A DNA stretch of 19,338 nucleotides from an uncultured Lachnospiraceae bacterium (lineage in GTDB: Bacteria > Bacillota > Clostridia > Lachnospirales > Lachnospiraceae), in assembly GCA_947178115.1 (NCBI GenBank), contig CAMWXF010000004.1:1-19338 (forward strand). Direction: 5' to 3'. This document shows, one piece after another, positions 14,259 through 19,338 of the stretch (within the stretch, counting starts at the first letter, position 1; every line of letters starts with the position of its first letter). The notes beneath the pieces are model-generated. The model was not told the DNA's origin and searched no databases. It saw nothing but the letters and a program-made list of their open reading frames with translations. The position numbers were made by a program, and so were the translations under genes.

Positions 14259-15899
14259 TCATTTGCCGTTGAAATATGCCGCCACGAAGATAGCCGGCGT
14301 ATTCCAATAAATTGTGATCTCATTCAGAGAATAACATGCCGCATGGTCCAGATAACATTTCATCGGCGGTGTTCCTTCCGGAATATGCTCTCTTCCCACC
14401 TCATCGCAAGGCGTCTTAAAAGGTCCTCCGCTGACCCATCCGGGCATGGGCAGCTCTATACCATCACACTCCGTCGGACGGTTGTGCGGATTCCTGTATG
14501 CACGATCTCCGTATCCCGTCACATAACTGTAGTCCACCGCATTCATGCCGAGCAGATAATCAAGCTGCGCCAGTGCTGTCTGCTCATATGTGTTCTTCCT
14601 CTCTTCCTGCTCCATCACCAGCGCCGCCAACACAAGCAGCATCCCTCTATTGAGCACTACCATATTACTGCCCCACACATAATCTTCCGGCTCCATCGCC
14701 ACACCGTAACCGGACTGCTCCGCCACAGCTACAAGCCGGTCTGCCTCCGCGAGCACGGCACCTCTTAAGTTCTCCGCACTCTCTGCCGAAGCCTTATGCG
14801 ACTCATCCGTCAGAATTGCCAATGCCGCAAAACCGGATACATCCGTCCAGCCGAAATCCGTCTTCGTCAGATTCTCCTTAAGCAGTCTGTCCACCTGCTC
14901 CTGATACTTCTGCTCCCCTGTGGTGACAAGCATCTCCGCCGCCGCCCACAATCTCTCATCCAGATCGCAGACATCATCATATTCCCCCGTGTTACAGCTC
15001 TCCGGATTCCTGAATCCCACATATTCCGGATATCGCTCCAGCCATCCGTAAGCCCTTACAGCCGCCTCGTGCAACCGGTCCGCAAAATCGCCGTCATACG
15101 CGCGATACACTCTGGATGCCAACGCCATGGATGCCGCATAATCCGCAGTTGCCATAGATGAGACCGGGAAAAGATAGAACTGCGCATGATCCTCCTCCGG
15201 CATGATGAAATCTGCATGACGTTCCGACGTCAGTTTATGGTAAGCGCCGCCTTCCTCGTCCTGCATCTTGAGCATCCACTCCAGCTCATAACGGCATTCA
15301 TTCAGTACATCCGGAACGCCGTTGCCCGACTCCGGTATGTTCAGGCTGTCCTTAAAACTATCCTGAAACAGCAGATACGCATAGAGTAAGTGTCCCACGG
15401 CAACCGCCGCCGGTGATATGTACCTGCCATAGTCTCCCGCATCATGCCAGCCACCCGACACTTCCTTCTCTACGCCGTGATCCGTCCAAAGCACTGCCTT
15501 ATGCGCATGGCATACGGGATGCTTATATACTCCCGCGTACGCCTCCTGCAGCCCACATCCGCAGCGCTGGTAATATAATGCCTTCGTCATATCTTTCTGA
15601 AGCGCCCGATACACGTCCTGCCCGATCCGGAAATAGTGTGACCGTTCTCCGGATTCATTCTGTACATAATAAGTTCCTTCCTGCGTGATCCGGCTAAAAT
15701 CCGCCACATGCACGTGATCTCCCGAAGCGGCATCCACGCCGGCATCCCGCGCGACTCCTTCCATAATAACCTGTCCGTCGTCCTGTCCGGGCTCCGCCTG
15801 TATTACCTTGAAATGCTCTCCCACAGTCAATACCGCCGTTTTCCTACCCTGCGGCAGATATCCTACCTGATTGCATAAAACCGCCATCTTTTCACCCAC
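14259..15899 (-). CDS. GH9 glycoside hydrolase with N-terminal Ig-like cellulase domain, cytoplasmic
   Basis: 546 residues. An N-terminal Ig-like CelD_N domain (about 5-90; VLCNQVGYLPQGRKTAVL, then EGTYYVQN) precedes the (alpha/alpha)6 GH9 catalytic domain (about 96-544). Catalytic features are present: the DAGD motif at 153-156 in GGWHDAGDYGRY for the base, H472 in RNPHNRP, and the D518/E527 pair in LDHAACYSLNEITIYWN for the acid. There is no signal peptide or dockerin, so it probably acts inside the cell on imported beta-glucan or mixed oligosaccharides rather than on cellulose; GH9 also includes exo-acting enzymes. The start is GTG 15899 with GGGAAGG upstream; ATG 15887 (542 residues) is a good alternative. 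It is followed by map at 31 bp. Confidence 0.9.
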   Translation of the reverse strand: MGEKMAVLCNQVGYLPQGRKTAVLTVGEHFKVIQAEPGQDDGQVIMEGVARDAGVDAASGDHVHVADFSRITQEGTYYVQNESGERSHYFRIGQDVYRALQKDMTKALYYQRCGCGLQEAYAGVYKHPVCHAHKAVLWTDHGVEKEVSGGWHDAGDYGRYISPAAVAVGHLLYAYLLFQDSFKDSLNIPESGNGVPDVLNECRYELEWMLKMQDEEGGAYHKLTSERHADFIMPEEDHAQFYLFPVSSMATADYAASMALASRVYRAYDGDFADRLHEAAVRAYGWLERYPEYVGFRNPESCNTGEYDDVCDLDERLWAAAEMLVTTGEQKYQEQVDRLLKENLTKTDFGWTDVSGFAALAILTDESHKASAESAENLRGAVLAEADRLVAVAEQSGYGVAMEPEDYVWGSNMVVLNRGMLLVLAALVMEQEERKNTYEQTALAQLDYLLGMNAVDYSYVTGYGDRAYRNPHNRPTECDGIELPMPGWVSGGPFKTPCDEVGREHIPEGTPPMKCYLDHAACYSLNEITIYWNTPAIFVAAYFNGK

Positions 15900-15948
15900 T
15901 ACGCCTTCCCGTTATTGTTATCCCGTTCCGATTTATATAACCAAATCC

Positions 15949-15977
15949 ATCTTACTCCTCACCGCGTACCTTTTCAA
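15949..15977 (-). promoter_or_regulatory. Promoter of the GH9-map unit
   Basis: TTGAAA (15972-15977), 17-bp spacer, TAAGAT (15949-15954) on the minus strand, about 50 bp before the GTG start. Confidence 0.62.
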
Positions 15978-15991
15978 GTAATATGCTGTCT

Positions 15992-16084
15992 GAATTTTCC
16001 TAAATTCGGAACTGTATTGCTATTCGGACATAGCGTTACATCCGTCTCACCGCTAAACGTTTCGTATCAGATAATTAACTTATC
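15992..16084. promoter_or_regulatory. Dyad-rich stretch upstream of the GH9 promoter
   Basis: Four symmetrical elements within 93 bp: GAATTT/AAATTC (15992-16007), GCTAT/ATAGC (16019-16034), AAACGTTT (16055-16062) and GATAA/TTATC (16070-16084). AAACGTTT resembles the core of LacI/CcpA-type operators, but the full cre consensus is not met. The rest of the 364-bp gap between the divergent genes holds only the two promoters and no convincing ORF. Confidence 0.35.
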
Positions 16085-16185
16085 GTTAAATATACGCGTC
16101 CATAAGTCTCAATTTTATTTGTATTCTTTATTTTCATTTCTTTTATCGTGAAATTGTCCTAGAATCATGTGCAGATGTAAGCCGT

Positions 16186-16215
16186 TTAACACAATCAACT
16201 GCTTACGCATTATAC
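16186..16215 (+). promoter_or_regulatory. Candidate promoter of the XRE-type regulator gene
   Basis: TTAACA (16186-16191), 18-bp spacer, TTATAC (16210-16215), 48 bp before the ATG. Moderate match only. Confidence 0.42.
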
Positions 16216-16263
16216 CATCAGATAACCACATATACAAATATAGTTTATGTGCCGGAGAACAAT

Positions 16264-16623
16264 ATGGAACTTGGTAAATTATTGGCAAAATTACGAAAAG
16301 AAAAAGGGGTTCTGCAAAAAGAAGTTGCAACCTATCTGAATGTGACTGTGGCAACTGTCTCCAATTATGAAAAGTGCGTCCACTTACCCGATCTGAACAC
16401 ATTGTCCATGCTGGCAGATTTCTTTGATGTCTCTACAGACTATCTCTTACAACGAACGGATTATAAAGCAGGAATCAACACTCTGAATCATCCCCTCTCC
16501 GCGGATTACACGGTGGGCGACCTGATGAACACGATCGTAGAACTGGATCCCAAAAGCACACAGCTTCTCTTAGATTACTACGATCTGTTAATGCTGCGCA
16601 ATTCCATCAAGCGCGTAAAGTAG
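16264..16623 (+). CDS. XRE-family helix-turn-helix transcriptional regulator
   Basis: 119 residues. The N-terminal Cro/C1-type HTH spans about 4-62, with VLQKEVATYLNVTVATVSNYEK (16-37) as the DNA-reading part and FFDVSTDYLLQ closing the domain. The C-terminal half (66-119) is a short helical segment without a recognisable ligand or peptidase domain. ATG 16264 is chosen over GTG 16249 because GGAG lies six bases upstream. It is transcribed away from the GH9 gene across a dyad-rich intergenic region, so control of GH9 and of itself is possible but unproven. Confidence 0.87.
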   Translation: MELGKLLAKLRKEKGVLQKEVATYLNVTVATVSNYEKCVHLPDLNTLSMLADFFDVSTDYLLQRTDYKAGINTLNHPLSADYTVGDLMNTIVELDPKSTQLLLDYYDLLMLRNSIKRVK

Positions 16624-16639
16624 GGACAGAATATTTTAA

Positions 16640-16668
16640 GCAGACTGCTTTGTCTGTCTGCGCCTTTT
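16640..16668 (+). terminator. Probable terminator after the XRE-type gene
   Basis: Stem GCAGAC / GTCTGC (16640-16645, 16656-16661) with a 10-nt loop, followed by GCC and TTTT. The T-run is offset by three bases, so strength is uncertain. Confidence 0.5.
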
Positions 16669-16705
16669 ATTGCCCAAAAATATTTCCTTTTTCCCAAAAA
16701 ATCTA

Positions 16706-16735
16706 TTTACAATTTCGTCAACATCGTGCTATAGT
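16706..16735 (+). promoter_or_regulatory. Promoter of the Rpn-family gene
   Basis: TTTACA (16706-16711), 18-bp spacer, TATAGT (16730-16735) with the extended -10 TG at 16727-16728. It predicts a leader of about 178 nt before the ATG. Confidence 0.62.
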
Positions 16736-16835
16736 AGTGGAAAGCATATTTTCTACAAAAACAGATCAGTACTTTCTATCTTTATTCTTAGTTTCAGAAA
16801 ATCCATGCTTTGTTCCCAATTAACTTTTACTAAGG

Positions 16836-16913
16836 CAGGAGGATCTGAAGCGGTCCTCCTGTGACGGACAGACTATTTCTGTTTGAGAATGGTCTGTCAA
16901 TGACCAAGGAGGA
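16836..16913 (+). promoter_or_regulatory. Structured leader with competing anti-Shine-Dalgarno segment
   Basis: Hairpin 1 is CAGGAGGATC / GGTCCTCCTG (16836-16845, 16852-16861; one G-U pair). Hairpin 2 is GACAGACTATT / AATGGTCTGTC (16867-16877, 16888-16898; one G-U pair). The true ribosome binding site AAGGAGGA (16906-16913) follows, seven bases before the ATG. The segment TCCTCCT of hairpin 1 is also complementary to this site, so two exclusive folds are possible: free or masked ribosome binding site. Confidence 0.55.
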
Positions 16914-16919
16914 CACAGA

Positions 16920-17801
16920 ATGAACGAAACAAATGTGCAATGTAACTTTAAAGACACAGTATTCCGTATGCTTTTTAGGGAAAAGGAAAATCTGCTCAGC
17001 CTGTACAACGCACTGAACGAGACATCTTATACTGATGTAGGGAATCTGGAGATCACCACTCTGGAAAATGCAGTCTATATGAATTATAAGAATGATATTT
17101 CCTTTGTGTTTGATTTCGAACTGCTACTCTATGAGCACCAGTCCACATACAATCCCAACATGCCGTTAAGGGATCTGTTCTACGTGAGCCGGGTATTACA
17201 ACGCAAAATCAAAGATGAAAATCCGTACAGCAGCAAGCTTGTCAAGATTCCTGCACCCAAATTTGTGGTGTTTTATAACGGAACGGATTTCCAGCCTGAA
17301 CAGCAGGTGCTCCGATTGTCAGATGCATTCGAGAAGAAACAGGATCAGCCGGCATTGGAATTAACCGTCATTGTTTATAACATCAACTTGGGACATAATC
17401 AGGAGCTGCTGGAAACTTGCAGCCTGTTAAAAGAATATGCCCAATATGTGGAGCAGGTTAGGACTTATGCAAAGGAAATGGTTTTTTCAGAAGCAGTGGA
17501 GCAGGCAGTAGATCATTGTATCAGAAACGGAATACTTTCGGATTTTTTATCTGAGAATCGGGCGGAGGCGATAGCGGTGAGCATCTTTGAGTACGATGAG
17601 GAGAAGCACATACGAAGCGAACGGAAGGAATGGCGCGAGATCGGCCATGCCGAGGGCCTTGAGGAAGGGCTTACCAAAGGCGAGAACAGAGCCCTGCAGT
17701 TGATGCAGAGACTCACGGAGTCCGGTAAAGCGGAGGAAATGACGCGCGCCCTGTCTGATCCGGCATATCGGAAGCAGTTGTATCGGGAATATGGCCCATA
17801 G
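16920..17801 (+). CDS. Rpn-family recombination-promoting nuclease / PD-(D/E)XK family transposase-like protein
   Basis: 293 residues. The N-terminal part FKDTVFRMLFREKENLLSLY (10-29) and the core NDISFVFDFELLLYEHQST (58-76) match the Rpn/YhgA-like group. The PD-(D/E)XK active site is probably D59 or D65 with E72-x-Q74. Rpn proteins of E. coli are calcium-stimulated DNases that promote RecA-independent recombination; some relatives act in phage defence. The charged C-terminal tail, with GHAEGLEEGLTKGENRA (242-258), is typical and is variable in the family. ATG 16920 has AAGGAGGA seven bases upstream. It lies on the strand opposite to most genes, alone with a long leader, and is likely a mobile or horizontally spread single gene. 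There is no terminal inverted repeat of an insertion sequence nearby. Confidence 0.85.
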   Translation: MNETNVQCNFKDTVFRMLFREKENLLSLYNALNETSYTDVGNLEITTLENAVYMNYKNDISFVFDFELLLYEHQSTYNPNMPLRDLFYVSRVLQRKIKDENPYSSKLVKIPAPKFVVFYNGTDFQPEQQVLRLSDAFEKKQDQPALELTVIVYNINLGHNQELLETCSLLKEYAQYVEQVRTYAKEMVFSEAVEQAVDHCIRNGILSDFLSENRAEAIAVSIFEYDEEKHIRSERKEWREIGHAEGLEEGLTKGENRALQLMQRLTESGKAEEMTRALSDPAYRKQLYREYGP

Positions 17802-17810
17802 CATAAGAAA

Positions 17811-17847
17811 ACGGCAGCACCGCGCCCAATCACGCGGTTTCTGCCGT
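17811..17847. terminator. Bidirectional terminator between Rpn and M56 genes
   Basis: Two stacked stems, ACGGCAG / CTGCCGT (17811-17817, 17841-17847) and CCGCG / CGCGG (17820-17824, 17833-17837). The minus-strand side runs into TTTTCTTA and the plus-strand side into a T/C-rich TCTTCTCTTCT, so it can end both convergent genes, best on the minus strand. Confidence 0.85.
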
Positions 17848-17872
17848 CTTCTCTTCTATTCCCATCGGAGTA

Positions 17873-19338
17873 TTACTCCGCTTCTTCCTCACTCGCTAAA
17901 TGTCTATTTAACATAATATCTGCACGCAGTTCCTCTTCTTCGCTCTTATTATAGATATATAAATAATGTCTGCCGTCCATCACGATATCAAATCTTTGTG
18001 TTGTTATACCGCTTCCTTCCACATACCACATGATGTTATCCGGATCCTTGATTCCCATCTCATATTCAATATCATCAGGCTCTCCCACTACGGTAAGAAC
18101 CACATAATCACCCACGCTATGTCTAAACCCACCAGACACATAAGTCTTCCCGGCGGGAATTTTCCATGTAGAATTATAAAACAATCCATAAAGTTCGATA
18201 CTGTCATCACCCATCATGACCACATCCTCAGGGTCTAAATCATACTTTCTCGAGAGTATCTGTCTTATCTCCTCATCCGCGGCATCCTCTGTTGCATTCT
18301 CTATGGCGGCAATGTCCATTATGCTTTCCGGACTGATCTCCGTCATGCTGTCTATCGTACTGTCCGCACCACTATTCTCATATGTATTCTTTATGCTTGA
18401 CCGATACGCAAGCTCCTCATATAAACTCAACACACCGTTCCCTGCCGCTAATGATGTCGTACTGCTGCCTAACAGAAAACATGCGCTCAATGCGATTGCC
18501 GTCGTTCTCTTTAATCTGCCGTGTTTCTGATACTCGCTCATGTATTCCACTCTCCTCTCACAATCCGATCTTCCCTCTGCCAGCGTGAACAACTGGTACC
18601 TGTTCCGATTACCGTCCTCGGAAGATAAATTCAGGATAACCTGAAAATATCCCGAGTCGGTAAACATATTTGTTCCCTTTTCACACGCCACCCTGTCGCA
18701 ATATTTCTCACAGTCAACTTTCATCTGCTTAAACAGATAATGCGCCGCAGGATTAAATACATGCAACAGAGTAACAATACTGCCAATCGTCTTGATGATA
18801 AGATCACCGTTGCGGAAATGACACAGCTCGTGGTAGAAAATAACTCTCGCTTCTTCCTCAGTATAGCGCCATAACGGCATGACCACGGTATATCCATGGT
18901 CATAAGTAATACACGGCATAGTAACGGAATCATTCATACACACGGACATCCGGCCCTTAATCCCGAGTTCGGCACAGACATCCCGAAACGCCTTGAAAAC
19001 AACCTCATCTTCCTCCGGAATATTGCCTCTGCATATCCATTTCCATCGAAAGCAGCGCACCATCCTGTAGGCTAAAAGTACAAGGAACAACCCAATCCAT
19101 ATAAAACCGCCGATTGTATTTAACAACTGTGTCAATGGTGTGTAATAGAACAGATTGACCTTATCCACGGGTCCTGCCATACTGAACCACCTGCTTGCAA
19201 ACAATACAAAATAGACAATCGGCACAAGATATGCGCATAATGAAACCATTGTCAGAAAACGCGTAAATTTTGCATCCAATCTGGTCCATTTTCTTAGCAG
19301 CAGTTCCGCCAGAAAGAATATGGTTCCTGTGATATCAG
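17873..19338 (-). CDS. BlaR1-like M56 family membrane metallopeptidase (N terminus beyond window edge)
   Basis: About 487 residues are visible and the frame is open at the right edge (it begins D-I-T-G-T-I-F-F-L-A-E). Hydrophobic segments at about 29-48 and 70-92 are followed by a cytoplasmic zinc-protease region with the HExxH motif HELCH (about 169-173) in VIFYHELCHFRNGDL, and a likely third ligand in VDCEKYCDRVACE. A further membrane helix (about 280-298, ALSACFLLGSSTTSLAAG) leads into an extracellular C-terminal domain of about 190 residues rich in Asp/Glu. This domain does not show penicillin-binding SxxK/SxN motifs that I can see, so the signal is probably not a beta-lactam. Partners of such proteins are BlaI/MecI-type repressors, usually just upstream, that is, outside the window. 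TTG 19279 is an internal codon, not a start. Confidence 0.87.
   Translation of the reverse strand, partial: DITGTIFFLAELLLRKWTRLDAKFTRFLTMVSLCAYLVPIVYFVLFASRWFSMAGPVDKVNLFYYTPLTQLLNTIGGFIWIGLFLVLLAYRMVRCFRWKWICRGNIPEEDEVVFKAFRDVCAELGIKGRMSVCMNDSVTMPCITYDHGYTVVMPLWRYTEEEARVIFYHELCHFRNGDLIIKTIGSIVTLLHVFNPAAHYLFKQMKVDCEKYCDRVACEKGTNMFTDSGYFQVILNLSSEDGNRNRYQLFTLAEGRSDCERRVEYMSEYQKHGRLKRTTAIALSACFLLGSSTTSLAAGNGVLSLYEELAYRSSIKNTYENSGADSTIDSMTEISPESIMDIAAIENATEDAADEEIRQILSRKYDLDPEDVVMMGDDSIELYGLFYNSTWKIPAGKTYVSGGFRHSVGDYVVLTVVGEPDDIEYEMGIKDPDNIMWYVEGSGITTQRFDIVMDGRHYLYIYNKSEEEELRADIMLNRHLASEEEAE

Noticed and set aside
16055..16062. CcpA cre site upstream of GH9
   Set aside because: The core AAACGTTT is present, but the outer TG...CA positions of the cre consensus are missing; kept only as part of a generic dyad cluster.
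16670..16864. 64-residue plus-strand frame upstream of the Rpn gene
   Set aside because: It begins with TTG without a ribosome binding site, spans the predicted promoter and ends inside the hairpin leader.
16624..17872. Complete insertion sequence around the Rpn gene
   Set aside because: Rpn proteins are annotated as transposase-like, but no flanking terminal inverted repeats or target-site duplication could be found by eye.
1..19338. tRNA, rRNA, CRISPR array, phage or toxin-antitoxin system
   Set aside because: Looked for by eye on both strands; no cloverleaf, spaced direct repeats, phage structural genes or convincing toxin-antitoxin pair were seen.

Overview
The window looks like chromosomal DNA of a Gram-positive gut-type Clostridium, most likely a Lachnospiraceae member. 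I infer this from the protein families (SEC-C-tagged type I methionine aminopeptidase, DUF624/YesL protein, BlaR1-like M56 peptidase, Rpn-family nuclease, GH9 enzyme without a signal peptide), strong AGGAGG-type ribosome binding sites, sigma-A-like promoters and mid-range GC. No rRNA, tRNA, CRISPR array, prophage or complete insertion sequence was recognised. Almost every gene lies on the minus strand, so transcription runs from high to low coordinates; the exceptions are two plus-strand genes at 16264-17801. Genes at both edges are cut off.

Right edge to left. (i) 17873-19338: C-terminal part of a BlaR1-like M56 membrane metallopeptidase, ending at a terminator shared with the convergent Rpn gene. 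(ii) 16264-17801: an XRE-type repressor-like gene, then an Rpn/PD-(D/E)XK nuclease gene with an unusually structured leader of about 180 nt. (iii) 13355-15899: a cytoplasmic GH9 glycoside hydrolase and methionine aminopeptidase (map), closed by a strong terminator. (iv) 10183-13078: three envelope genes of unknown function. These are a single-pass coiled-coil protein and two exported paralogues that overlap each other, with a 133-bp nested palindromic element between the first and second. (v) 5492-10107: metG, an alpha/beta hydrolase (monoacylglycerol-lipase-like), a small membrane-anchored protein and D-lactate dehydrogenase. (vi) 1394-5390: a GNAT acetyltransferase, a double-HD (HD-GYP) protein, a DUF624 membrane protein and a membrane-bound GGDEF diguanylate cyclase, closed by a terminator. 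Enzymes for making and for breaking c-di-GMP are thus neighbours. (vii) 1-1335: a copper-response operon with a CsoR repressor, a textbook CsoR operator between the -35 and -10 boxes, and the N-terminal part of a CopA copper-exporting P-type ATPase.

Most of the window is ordinary chromosome. The parts least explained by known families are the three-gene envelope module with its palindromic element and structured leader, the Rpn leader in which one anti-Shine-Dalgarno segment can pair with either of two GGAGG segments, and the dyad-rich region upstream of the GH9 gene. All statements come from reading the sequence and from general family knowledge; no database search was run.
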